From positions 7,396 to 42,284 of the forward strand of contig QAXH01005833.1 of assembly GCA_004335635.1 (NCBI GenBank): 34,889 bases of DNA. The letters run 5' to 3'. A program made the translations under genes and the position numbers. This stretch comes from Chloromonas sp. AAM2 (taxonomy: Eukaryota > Chlorophyta > Chlorophyceae > Chlamydomonadales > Chlamydomonadaceae). How positions within the stretch are numbered: the first letter of the stretch is position 1; each line of letters opens with the position of its first letter. The notes under the pieces are model-generated. The model ran no database searches. It saw only the letters and a program-made list of their open reading frames with translations, and was not told the origin of the DNA. This document shows positions 1 to 12,400 of the stretch, piece after piece.

Positions 1-2730
1 CACGCAATATACTACTCACAGGTGGGAACCTTCGTGTGAGCATCGGCGTTTGTTGACATGACTGGCACTGTCTCGCGCCCAGGCATACCACCAAGTCTCC
101 GAAAACTAGATGTCAAGGGCTGCAATAATTTGCAAGTTTCATCTGGGGATTGCCCCGCAATCAGATCGCAATCTCAAAGTCCGGCCATGTCGAACGCTCG
201 GCGGGTTCGTCCGCAAGTTCGTGTGTCAACACAGGTGCGGCATCTTAACTTGCCCAAGCAGTCAGCGATTGAGGTGCTGAACAGCTCGCTGGATAGCTTA
301 CAACATGCACGAGGCCATAATAGTAGCCGAGGAAGCATCGTGCTCCTGTACACGCTTATTCTCGGCTGCATTCCAGTGCCTGTGTGAATCTCATGGCAAG
401 TCGAACGACAACAGCGAGCTAGTGCGCTGTCCAGGTGCTTCGGAAGGCTCTTGGTGGGCCACTGTCGGAACGCAAACACGGCGTAGCGCACGACCAAACT
501 CGACAAAATCATGACTGTAGCAATGCTCGAAACGATAGCTTTCTAGCGACCACCTGATCGTTCATACCGGCTTGCCGAGATGACTGCGTATCCGCACTCG
601 GGGTTTATGTCAGACAGTGGTGCTTCTCATGAGGTACAATCCAGTTAAGTAACTTGGTGTAAATGTACTAACCTGTGATATGTGAGTGGTCTGGCTCATA
701 GGTGCCTATCACGTACATCTGGAGCCCATCCCTGGTGCCCCGCCCGCCCGACTGGCCCATGCATTGCGAGGTGGTGGGGTTCTGCAGTGTAGAGTTGCGG
801 AAGCTCACGTCTTATGACCCTCCAACGGAGCTGAAAGCATTTCTTGATGCAGGTGAGGCGGGTCAAAAGTCATATGATTTTTACTGCCTTCATTCACCGC
901 TCTCCCGCTGTTCCGCGCAGGAAATCAAGTCGGCCGTTTTAACGATGTCATGAGCTTGGCCGCCCTTTGCTTTGTTCAAAGCCAGAAGGCAACTGAATGC
1001 TGTCTGGCATTGCAGCGTACCTCTACCTGGTTGTCCTTTCCGTGGTGAATACATGTTTTCTCTCTGTGCATGCAGGCCCGCCGCCAGTGTATATCGGGTT
1101 TGGCAGCCTGGTGGTGGATCAGCCCGCAGTGCTGACTCAGCAGTTCCTGGCAGCCCTGCAACGCACCGGCCTGCGCGCCATCATTCAGCGTGGATGGGGT
1201 AAGAAGAACGTCCATGATTCTCGTCTCACACGCAAACCACGGACATGCCAATTTTGGTAGCGACAGAGTGTTGACAGCCCTGTATGCGTATGTGCCTTAG
1301 GGCAGCTTGCGGCTTGACCAGCATGTCATACCATGTTACCTGTTCTGCCCTTTGTTCTTCGCAGGCAGCCTGGGCGCTGAATACGGCACGCAGCCAGATG
1401 GCAAGCCTGGCAAGAAATCGCCGCCAGACGTCTTGTTCATCGACGCGGCGCCGCATGACTGGCTGTTCCAGTGTGTCAGCGCTGTGGTACACCATGGTGG
1501 TTCGGGCACCACAGCTGCGGGTCTCTTGGCAGGTACGCACGTAATTATTCTTGCCCATTTGTCAACCGGGAGAACGCATTGCAATTCCTTGGCTTGCAGC
1601 CACTGTGCCGATTCAGCGGGCAGACAAAGTAATGTTTGGTATTAGAGAAGGTCAGTGCCCTTTCGGCAACGCTGTACAAGAACCGACTCGCGCTTGGAGT
1701 GCTGGCGCAGGCAAACCGACCTTCATTGTTCCCTTTTTTGGCGATCAGCCCTTTTGGGGTGCGGCTGTTGCGCAAGCAGGCGCTGGGCCTGCACCTGTCC
1801 CAATCGACAACCTGAACACTGAAAAGATCGTGGACGCTCTCAAGGACCTGATCTTGCCAAAGTGAGTGAAGGTTCAACCGCGAGCTAGCGCTGTTGCCTT
1901 GTCTGCGGACACACTTCAATACCTCTCAGTGTACCTTTAGTGTACGACTGGACCCATGAATTGTCAAATCACCCGATGGTGTGTCGCAATTTAGGCTGCC
2001 CTTCTGATACTCTGGTGCTTGCAGGCGACAACAGGCCGCCCAGAGGCTTGCCAAGCTGATGCTTGCGGAAGACGGAATCACTGCAGCAGTGGATCATATT
2101 CATCGCACTATCTACACCACCTTGCTGGGCCGGAATACGCCTATTTGGATGCAGAACAACAAACAAAGTCAAGCTACTACCAGCATCCAAGAGGTGCGTC
2201 CGGCTGTCATGCATTCTCATGACTTGTATGCATTGTTTGGTTGCGCGAGCGCGCTGGGCAGGCTATTTAGCTCTATCAGCGGCAGAAAAATTTAGTCCTG
2301 CACGACCCAGGCCTGCCTGGCGGTCAGCTCTGACTGATTAAAGATCACCGCTATGGGCAGGCTCGTCCATCGGCTGAGATAGAGCCCGCTTGAACACTCA
2401 GGAAACAGGACGCAAACACATCTGCATTGTGTGCCGCAGATGGAGGATGGCGACGGTCCCGGCTTGCTGCGCGGCATGCTGCAGCTGCCCACTCGTATAC
2501 TACGAGGCCTAAGAAGTAAGGCTTTGGACGGACGTGGCCGCGGCAGCCAAGCCAGCATGCCTCTGTCACCGTCGGTTCACGACTCCGTGGGGGAGATACC
2601 TGCAAGTGGATTCTCCACCAACAATAGTTCTGATCTGGTTACTCCACGGCCGGTTGACGTGGTGGAAGGGGAGGTTGAGCGTCGTGGCATCCTCGCATTC
2701 CTTGCAGGGTTGTACCCCCGGGCCGCTTGA
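1..2730 (+). CDS. UGT80: Sterol 3-beta-glucosyltransferase, copy 1 (5' end outside window)
   Basis: This GT1-family enzyme transfers glucose from UDP-glucose to the 3-hydroxyl of membrane sterols. Exons are 1-21, 702-852, 1076-1198, 1365-1532, 1711-1861, 2025-2193 and 2440-2730. They join in phase into 357 residues ending in a stop, and all introns are GT-AG. Visible family motifs are a start of the sugar-nucleotide domain ([10 protein letters not shown]), the UDP-sugar-binding HHGGSGTT segment, and [11 protein letters not shown] followed by [10 protein letters not shown]. The sterol-binding N-terminal half must lie upstream of the window. The tail after about residue 265 is low-complexity and diverges from copy 2. 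Internal exons have exactly the same lengths as those of the minus-strand copy at 6453-12958, so the two are recent duplicates. The frame is open throughout, so nothing marks it as a pseudogene. The first intron (22-701) is about 440 bases longer than its counterpart. Confidence 0.9.
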
Positions 2731-3164
2731 AAGTCAGTCCCAAAATCTCAGTGTACCGGCCACTTCAGCGAGTAAGCATGAAAAATGGCCTTCCTTGCGG
2801 GATTTGCAGCCGAGTCCACGTCAACATTTTGCGAACTTGAACCAAACCACTTGAATTTGATGTAGTGAGGAGAACCACCATGCTTGCCAAGCCCCCATCA
2901 AATCTTGCGAACTTGGCTTGCCTGCCGCACTTGGACCTACAATGTGCTTCTTCTGACCAGTAAGAGCACACCAATTTGAAATGATGCTTCGATCTCCTGG
3001 CATGTTTTGTATCCCCAAGTGATGTCACACGTGTTTTTATTCCTGCAGTTACAATTGATTTGTTGTGAGTTGCTGCACCTTTACTATGTTATAGTATACG
3101 TCATGTTCCACGCCCTATGCCATCCTCCAAAAGGCTGGTCTAAATTCAATCATCTGAACTTGAT

Positions 3165-3284
3165 GAACTCGGATACAAGTCCAGCTGGTTCAGTTGATGA
3201 TTTCAAACATTTGCCGATTGCTCTGCAACTCATCACGCCGCTGCTGATTGTTGATTGTGCAGCTTTAACACGTCCAGCGGAGCG
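3165..3284 (+). repeat. Dispersed direct repeat, unit A
   Basis: About 120 bases that recur in the same orientation at 5094-5212. Both share the core CCGATTGCTCTGCAACTCAT followed by CAC, the lead-in CAGCTGGTTCAGT and a trailing TTGTGCAGCTT. Identity by eye is roughly 80 percent, with small indels. Weaker resemblance extends upstream (a CCCTATGCC motif near 3113 and 5003). The element is unclassified. It may be a degenerate SINE or miniature transposon, but no terminal repeats or poly-A tail are obvious. Confidence 0.7.
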
Positions 3285-4335
3285 TTTTTAAGTATGCCAG
3301 GCATGTTTCGCTTTGGGGGAAACCAGGGTCTGCAAAACTCTCTAATATTCACACACAGGTGATCATGCTTTGAACCTGATGCGGGGCCAGTTTCTTTTGC
3401 GTGTAGTGCCGTTGGAGAATGCAACGGCTGTCAGGTGCATGGCCCTGCCAAGCTGTGCAGGTGGAGACAAAGGGTAAAGCCATGCTAGCAGTGGCGAGCA
3501 GTGGCTTCCAGCCCTTCTGCAAAAGCTCAAAAACAGAGAAGTGTCCAACAAAGTTCACATTTGTAAAGACAAATGTAAAGTTCACATTTAGCAAGACAAG
3601 TCCCTGCTAGAGATTGCTCTGGCGAGGTGGTGCCCTGAGGCGCTGGCGCTGCCTGTCCAGCCCTGTCATGAGGGGTGTGACAATCATCAGTCCCCAACAT
3701 TACCAAACCCACATTACATATGAACGCTCAGGAATGTGCGCGTGTGACTGATGTCAAACTCTGAAGCCCACGGACCCATCCCACGCGCCTGCCAAGCAGA
3801 AGGATCATGCGGTTACTGGCCCTATTCAGCCATGCAGCTGCAGCATGGAGGCAAGCGTCAGCCATGCATCACCTGCATAGGGGCTGATCAAAGAGGCTAC
3901 ACAAGAGAAACACACGTCCAGTCCCAGTCAGCGGTTACATGGTGAGAGAGCATACCACATGAGGGACCTGCCCACTCAGGTAAGGTTTGCCCGTGAGGCA
4001 CACAGGCGTGCTAAATGCAGGATGGGTGGAATGGCTGATGGGCTGAGGGGAAGGATGGTGGATATGAAGCGTTTAGTTGATTTTTACTCCCTCTCTTTTA
4101 TTGCAGTCTTTCTGGTTTGTGTAGCCCAGCACCAGAGTCCAACCAGTTTGGCACAGGCCTTGCACTGGTAGTCTTTTTTACAGGACAAGCCATCAACTTG
4201 AGAATGTGCGGTTGAGTCTGCAAGTTGTAAGGTTGTGTGTGGAGGTGATGTCTTTGTGACACTGCCGTGTGTGACATTGTGATCTGGATCTCTGATAATC
4301 ACCACTCTCACTGCCCCTGTCCCAGTCTTGGCAGT

Positions 4336-4403
4336 CACCAGCCTACCAACGCCAGCATCACCAGCGCCACCAGCCTACCAACGCCTACCAACACCAGCAT
4401 CAG
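4336..4403 (+). repeat. Imperfect tandem CACCAGCCTACCAACGC-type repeat
   Basis: Short motifs CCTACCAACGC and CACCAGCATCA alternate several times within about 70 bases. It is simple-sequence DNA with no coding context. Confidence 0.65.
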
Positions 4404-5093
4404 CACATTTACACACATTCATAACCAATTAGGGAAACTCATTATGGACAGAATTCTTAAGATACTACTTCCTCACGGAATCAAACGCCTTGCCACTGGG
4501 ACACAAGGAACCGTCCCAGAACTGGCACACATATTTGTTTTGTCGTCCCATACATGTCAAGGGGACTTCTACCGAGTCCGCCAGGGTTAGTTGGCCTTGT
4601 AGCAGTCACCGCATGAAGCACCTTTCGATGCTTGGGCCTACGAGTGTCCCAAGGGATCCCAGGCGCCACGCCAAGGCGCTCCTCATGCCTGGGTCACCTC
4701 CACCAGGGGCCACCTAGCTTCCCTGGTTTCCCCGGCTATAACATGTTACTCTGCCACGTTACAAGCATCGTATTCATAACTTAGCACCAGCGGTTGAACG
4801 TAGTCACATGGTAACCAAAGCAGAAAAGAAGACATCAGCTGGAATGCAGGACCAGCTGATCGACATGGACGTGTTAAGCACCAGAGCAGTAACAAATATC
4901 ACTCAGTTTGATTGACACGGATCATGCCTAAAGTGTGCATGTGAACCCGTGAACTTGCAACTGGCAAAGCCTGACCAGAACCTCAGTTTTACCAGTCCTG
5001 TGCCCTATGCCGTTCTCCACGCGGCGCTTGCTTTGTAATAGGGACTGTCATTGTAGAAAAGGAATGGAATGCATGCTATCTGAACGAGTCTGT

Positions 5094-5212
5094 GAACTGA
5101 GATACAAGTTCAGCTGGTTCAGTGCATAATTTCAAATCTGCCGATTGCTCTGCAACTCATCACACCGTTGTTGGTTGTTCATTGTGCAGCTTCAACCCTT
5201 GTCCAGCAGAGC
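5094..5212 (+). repeat. Dispersed direct repeat, unit B
   Basis: Partner of the repeat at 3165-3284, in the same orientation and about 1.9 kb downstream. It lies in the spacer between the inverted sterol glucosyltransferase copies. The shared core is CCGATTGCTCTGCAACTCAT. Confidence 0.7.
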
Positions 5213-6452
5213 ATGATCAAAGTGTGCCAGTCAGTGGTCACGAGAAGCCCTGTACTTTTGTTAAGTTGGTGTCCCACCTGTACGTATGTGCCAGCAGGAT
5301 AAACCTTCAGAGTAGCCATGCAGCACAGAGAGGCAAAAAAGAGAGGCGTAACCTGCAGGATCTTATGCTTGGCATTTCTTATGAGGCATCACAAGAACAA
5401 TACATACTCGGACCGACAGCAAATGGTAGCAAACCTTGCCAAACACGCAGTTGCGTGGGGCTCCATCCCAGAATTTGGATGAAGAAGGCACCAGGTTGCA
5501 TGAAAAAGGCAGTCATCCTGCGCCTGTAAACCTCGATAAAACATCGACATGCTTGTTCCTGCGCAGTGGTACCTTCTGGCTGCCAAATACATTAAAGGTC
5601 CTTGCTATGCTATGATGCACTACACCCCCTTCCCTCCTCTCGCACTTGCACCTGGATTGGCACTCCGCCAGACAGTACCAGGCACACGCTGCCGCCCGCC
5701 GGGTATGCACTCACAAACTCACTTGCTTAAGCTCCCTGACCGTTAGCATCTGCACACAGCTAAAGCTGGCAATAGTTGCAGTCCGATTGTGATCTTGGAC
5801 GCATCTAACCCCGAACATCAGCTGCCACGGCATTGATTCTTTTGGCAGCGTCAGGCCTCAAAGGTGCTGTTGACAAACATGCAAATAACAAAACCTCTGC
5901 AGCTCTTGAGCACATGCCCATAGTGCCATGTGTGTTACAAGCCAAATGACAGTCCCTGACAGTCAATTTGCCATGCCTCCTTGCTCCTGCAGCCTTATCT
6001 AGAGATTTCCAGTCGCCTCGGGTGACCATGCATACATGTCAGTGCCGGAGATGCTGGACTTGCACACTTTGTACTGTTTCATCGTGCCCCTTTGTGTCCG
6101 TTTGTTCCAATTAGTGATTGGAACTGGCTGGGTGTCACATGTCTGCTCACCACAGCACTTGACCAGCCAGACGACCAGAAGTCGGCCTTGCCGTCCTTAC
6201 CCCATTCCGTTCCTTTTCTTGAATCAAGAGACAAGGTTTCCGGTCGGACAAAGCGCTCTGGCATCTGCACCAGACTGTGCATGATCGGCAACGTGGAGGT
6301 GCATCTTCGATGCCCGCCACTGCCATGACCGCATTCCGCCTTGAGCTGGGGTTATGTACAGTTTTGAAACCACATGCGTGTTGCTTGTATTCCGAATGGG
6401 CCCGGGAAAGAAATGCACTGACATGAGAAATCGATTGATGCTTTTCTCTACT

Positions 6453-9400
6453 TCAACATCCGAGGAAAGCGAGGATGCCGCGCCGCTTGACCTCCCCTCC
6501 CACCACCTCAACCGGTTGTGGAGTAAGCAAATTGGAGCTGATGTTGGAGCTCCCCGTCCCAGGTATTGCTCTCGCGGAGTTGTGAACTGATGGTGTCGGC
6601 GGCACGCTGGTTTGGCTGCCGCGGCCAGGGCCGTCCAAAGCCTTGCTTTTGAGGTTTCGAAACATGCGGGTTGGCAGCTGTAGCATGCCGCGCAGCAGGC
6701 CGGGACCATTGCCATCCTCCATCTGCGGTGCACAACGAAAAACATTTGCGTTCTGATTCGTGGGTGTCCAAACATGCTGCGTCCTTGTCCATGTACGAGC
6801 CTGTTCCGCTGACCGTTGCAGTGATGTTTTGACTGAGGCGCACATCCGTTATGTGAGGGCTGATTGCCTCGCCTTCAGTGTGCAAGGATCCACTGAGAAC
6901 AGACTGCCCCGGCACGCTCACAAAATCAATGCAAGAATGCAAGCAAGACCAACAATCCCATGCGTGCAAGACGGCCAGACGCACCTCTTGGATGCTGGTA
7001 GTAGCTTGACTTTGTTTGTTGTTCTGCATCCAAATAGGCGTATTCCGGCCCAGCAAGGTGGTGTAGATAGTGCGATGAATATGATCCACTGCTGCAGTGA
7101 TTCCGTCTTCCGCAAGCATCAGCTTGGCAAGCCTCAGGGCGGCCTGCTGCCGCCTGCAAGCACCAGGGTATCAGAAGAGCAGCCAGCACTTGTGACACAC
7201 AATCAAGTGCATGTACAGTTCGCGATTCCAGCCGTACACTCAAGGGGTATTGAGGTGTAAGAGGTGTAATCACACACATGACAGCGCCCTTGAGGTTGAC
7301 AGGTTGAAGCTCCTGATCGGTCAAGTCATAGGTGGTCTCACTCACGTGGGCAAAATCAACTCCTTGAGGGCGTCCACGATCTTTTCAGTGTTCAGGTTGT
7401 CGATTGGGACAGGTGCAGGCCCAGCACCCGCTAGCGCCACCGCCGCACCCCAGAAGGGTTGATCGCCAAAAAAGGGAACAATGAAGGTCGGTTTGCCTGC
7501 GCCAGCACTCCAAACGCGAGTCGGTTCTTGTACAGCGTTGCCGAAAGGGCACTGACCTTCTCTACTACCAAACATTACTTCGTCTGCCCGCTGAATTGGC
7601 ACAGTGGCTGCAAGCCAAGGAATGGCATGTGTTGTCCGGCTTGACCAATGGGCAAGAGAAATGAGGAGAAATTACAGAGAAGAAATTACGAGAAATGAGA
7701 GAGATTACGTGCGTACCTGCCAAGAGACCCGCAGCTGTGGTGCCGGCACCGCCATGGTGTACCACAGCGCTGACACACTGGAACAGCCAGTCATGCGGCG
7801 CCGCGTCGATGAACAAGACGTCTGGCGGCGATTTCTTGCCAGGCTTGCCATCTGGCTGCGTGCCGTATTCAGCGCCCAGGCCGCCTGCAAAGTGCAAAGG
7901 TCAGAACAAATGATACACCAAGCACCACAACCTTCAAGGTCAATACACATGTAGGGCTGTCGACACATCGTCGCTAGCAAAACCAACACGGCAAGAGGGG
8001 AGAGTCATGGTCATCCTTCTCACCCCATCCACGCTGGATGATGGCGCGCAGGCCCGTTCGTTTCAGGGCTGCCAGGAAATGCTGAGTCAGCACTGCGGGC
8101 TGGTCCACCACCAGGCTGCCAAACCCGATATACACTGGCGGCGGGCCTGCAAGGCACATGCAAACCATGTATTCACTACGGAAAGGACGAAGCGGTGTCG
8201 GTAAAAATGGGCACAAGGTTTCAACAGCGCGGAGGGTGGCAAAGCCATGCAGAGCAGCAAGTGAACGGGAAATGAGGGGCAGTGCAAGTCAACCGACTTC
8301 AGTCTTGCTCACCTGCATCGAGAAATGCCTTCAGCTCCGCAGGGGGGTCATACGACGTGAGCTTCCGCAACTCCACACTGCAGAACCCCACCACCTCGCA
8401 ATGCATGGGCCAGTCGGGCGGGCGGGGCACCAGGGACGGGCTCCAGATGTACGTGATAGGCACCTATGAGCCAGACCAGGTACTTCGGCATGAGCTTGGG
8501 TCTGGTAAGTTGTACGGTGCGTGCCATCTGTGCCAATGGCTTGAAGATGCCCTCTCGTGTAGCTTTCACACACAGTCGATTGTCATTTTCGTGCAGAATG
8601 GTCCAGAAGCACCAACTGGGCATGCAAAAATCGCATAAGTCTGACTTCTCCTTCTGATTGCATTAATTGCTATAACCAGTGGCAGACACAATCGGGCTCC
8701 CACCTGTGAGTAGTATATTGCGTGTGATGTGGTGTACTTGTTCCACGAGGGCAGGCCCAGCACCCGCTGCCTGAAGTCCTTCTGCATGCCGGCCATGCCC
8801 AGCCATGCAAGGTCCTCCATGGCAAAGTAAGACATCCAGTTCATCACCTCGCGCGCCTTGGAGTTCTGACCCGCACCCATGTTGGTGCGAATGCGAGCAA
8901 ACGGCTGGGGAAACGCCTGCAAGCAAAAGAAGGCATGCACATGTTGACAGGGTGCTCAACACGCAGAAGAGCTGGGTTGGAGCAGGGGTTGGGATCAAGC
9001 CAGCTCGGAAGGGTGGACGCTCGCTGCACGTCCTGTTTGGCACGCCCGGTGCATGCACACTGATGGCAGGGTTGGCATTTTTGTCGCGAAAAGGAAGAGC
9101 CACCAAAGAGCTGCTCGTAGAGAGCAGTAGAGCTGCGGCTGAAGCTGGTGTTCAGTAGTCAGTGCTGAAGGATAAACACCCGCGTACACACTAGTAGCAG
9201 CCTCGACGCAACGCACACGAGACACATTTGGGCTGCCCAGAAGTGAGCTGCCCAGCCCTGCACATACCTTGGTGGGTGTCCATGGCATGGTGAACACGAC
9301 ATGCAGCGGGATGTTGAGCGCCTCGGCACAGTGCGTGTGGCCGTAGGAGGGAGGGTTGGCAACGATGGCGTCAGCACGGAACACCTGAAGGCAGCACTTG

Positions 9401-12400
9401 CAGCACGTGTGTGAGAAAGCCAGACGGGGTCACAGTCTAAATTAATGTCGAACAGTCCAACACATACCCTTACCATGCTCTAGGCATGTGATGGAACTCT
9501 ACAGCAAACCCTCTTCTTTCTGACATTCTTCGCACCTTATCAGGTCGCTTGGGGTCTGGCGCTGTGCATGCGCCCCATGTGGAGTACAGGATCTCGCGCA
9601 CCTGGACAAAAACACATGGGCACAAGCAGGTTGACGAAGCCGGCAGGCAAGCACATACACGCGTAATGTGCACAGAGACGCAGGCAGGTTGACACAGCTT
9701 GCAGGCAGTCACGATGATAAGTAAACCCCGGTCACAGCTGCAGGACACAGTGCCATTCAAGTAGGTGTTAGCATGGTTCTCCAACAGGTCTGGCGAAACA
9801 ATATCACCAGCACAGGTGGTTTGTCTACACACAAGTCATGACCACCGTGATAATTACCGTAATGTTCATAAAATTTGGTGATTATCTTGGTGACGGGGTC
9901 GTCACCAATTGTCGATTTTCTAACTTTGGTCCCGTTCCGTCACCAAATGTAGAACAAAATACCAGGTCGGCCTTCAAATCGTCACCAAAATCGGTCACAC
10001 AGCATGAACATGACACATGCTTTGCCCTCGACATGCGCACCGGCATCACGTCTGTGTGGTCGGTAACCCTGCAATGACTGGGAATGCTCTGTTGCTTTGG
10101 CAACGCCCCATGTCATTCCTAAGGATTTCACTTGTTTCATCACCAAATCGAATTGTTTTCCGCCCTTGCGGGCTGCCCGTCACCAAGTGTAAAACAGGTT
10201 GACAAGTCTGGCCACCAGCCGTCAACAAACATAGAACGGAGTTCCGGGTTGAAACCGGTTTTTTGGCCGTCGCCAAATTTTGTGATCACCAAATTTTATG
10301 AACATTTTTTTTACAGTATCATCTTTGTACTGTGCAACGTCTGCACACGTGTTATGTTGCCATGCATGGGGGAGTCCCGCTCACCTGCTCGCGCTGCTGC
10401 AGCGCCTCCGCCAGGTTCCATCCCGGCATAATGCCCCGGTGCTTGACCACAAACTCGCTGAGCACCTTGGGGTCGCCGCCCAGAGGGTAGAACTCAAGGC
10501 CAAAGCCAGTCACGAACTGCAAAAACACCATGTCCAGTTCACGGCATTGTGGTGACGGACATGTAACAGGGGCATACTGTGAGTAGAAGCAGCTCGGGAT
10601 GGATGGCAAAGCCTATAACAGCCGCAGGCTCCTGTAGTGGGACTATTCAGCGTACCAAGGTCACTGTAGCTCAGAAGGTGTGTAAGCATAACCGTGTCAC
10701 CAGGCAGCACAACTGGGTCGCCGCAGCTTGAAAGTTTACATAGCCGAATTCGCTACGAACACCCAATCATTTGATGGATCACCTCGCGGTACACGGCATG
10801 TGATGCAATGCGCACTCGGTGGCCAAACGCTTGGAGCTTGAGGCCAATGCCCACAAAGGGCTGCACGTCTCCACGCGTGCCCACAACCTGCAGCGCGATT
10901 GCAGGCAGGCAGGGTGTCGTACAGAAGCTTGACCGGGCCACAGTGACCCTTCACCAGTGGAGCGGGGCCTCGCGTGACTCAGACTGGTACAACACACCGT
11001 GTGGATAGTCTACTGTCATGAGTTGTACTGCCGCAGCTGACAATACCCAGTGACTGTATCTAGCTTCCGTCCTCATGGCTAGCGCCCCAGGTTGCGGCCA
11101 GGCCCTAAGGATGTGCACTACTTGACCTCCGAACAGGGCCCACCGGGCCGCTAGCACCTCTTTGTAATTGTTATTCTAGCACTCAGTTCCGACCCCTTCG
11201 ATGGTCTATATCACACTTGCGACCTCAAAACCCCAACAAATGATTCCGGTCCAGTGCTTACCAGGATAGCTATATTGAGGCTCTTGAAGCGTCCTTGTTG
11301 GAACCCAAGCTGAATGGTGGCTGTCAGTTGGTCCTTCACTGATTGCAGCCTCTGCAACAGCCTTATGCTGGCAGTTTTCTCATCCTGGTTTGCTTCCGAC
11401 CTAATTTCCATGCGCTTGTGTGTCGGGAGCGGCGGCTCGGGAATGGGTGGTGCACTCGGGACTGGCCCTTTGGCCGCTTCCTTGCTGGGCGAAGCTCTTG
11501 GCGGTTTTGCGCCTGACGGCCCAGCTGCTGACGGTTCCGGTTTTGACGGCTCCGGAGCAGGAGTTGCGGCTGCTGCGCATGGCCCTGCCTCGGGCGTTGG
11601 CGCAACATCAGGCTGCGCCGCAAGGGCTGGCAAAACAACGGGCTGTGCGGAGGAGGGGTGGGCGGCCCCGGCACTGGCCGGCCGTGCTGACGCTCGTTCA
11701 TCCTCCTCCGTCACCGTTTCCAATGTGACCCTAGTGCCAGCTGACGTGTCGCTGGGCAAGGGTGTGGGGCCCAAGGCTGCTTCCTCATCGGTCATGGCCT
11801 GTGCTGTAAAGCTTGCGTCGGTTTCTGTCACGTCAGCATCAGCACCACCGGGTGCGGTCAGTACGGCAGGAGCAGTTCCGTTTAGCTGCTGCTGCTGCTG
11901 CAAGTCGGTGCGGTCTGGTCGCATGCTTGCGTGCATTCGGTTGAAGGCTTCAACCTCCCTTGCCACCATGTCTTCGAACTCTGAGGTGGTTTTGTTGTTC
12001 TGCTCAGACATGAGCGTGCCGATGGCATTGTGCAGCCGCTCGATTGATTCATCGTCGACTGCACCTTCAAGGTCATCAAAGGCTAGGGCGACGCCACCAT
12101 CAGCAGTCACCTGCAAGCACAGCCAGACGTTTTTGCTCTTGGAACCAAGGGTACGTCAGCTCGTTTGATTAGCTAGCGCTAGCTGCCGGCTAGCTCAAAA
12201 CTATGACTCAGCGGAGCATTTCTCTGTTGTCCAACAATCATCTGTGCGCTGTGCCTAGCTGTCAGTGTTGGGAGAGGAGGTGTATGCATACGAGAATTAA
12301 TATCAGCCTGCTGAGCACACTAGCAGTCCAGACAATTGATGGGATATGTACACAGGACAAGTTACCACATGAATACTAGCTCAATGTAGCATGTCAGCAC

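Larger units (their letters stand above)
2731..6452. other. Non-coding spacer between the two sterol glucosyltransferase copies
   Basis: I see no convincing gene in these 3.7 kb. Open frames are short, overlap on both strands and match no family I recognise. The stretch should hold the 3' untranslated regions of both convergent genes. It contains a pair of dispersed direct repeats (3165-3284 and 5094-5212), a low-complexity tract (4336-4403) and a short hairpin-like sequence near 3549-3595, where AAAGTTCACATTT recurs around a partly self-complementary core. The inverted homology of the flanking genes does not visibly extend into it, so the spacer is either ancestral intergenic DNA or later insertion. 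Confidence 0.6.

Noticed and set aside
1561..1665. Intronic H/ACA snoRNA in the conserved intron of the sterol glucosyltransferase
   Set aside because: AGAGAA and ACA-like boxes can be found, but the possible stems between them are far too short for a normal H/ACA RNA.
1551..1865. Reading the conserved intron as a coding extension of the exon at 1711-1861
   Set aside because: Clean donor (1533) and acceptor (1710) sites give the conserved family sequence across the junction (GLLAG/KPTF), and most substitutions between copies in the intron would change residues.
11314..12168. 284-codon plus-strand open frame
   Set aside because: It is the antisense shadow of the large minus-strand exon 11262-12110 of the sterol glucosyltransferase. 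The minus frame continues in phase into [11 protein letters not shown], so that strand is the coding one.
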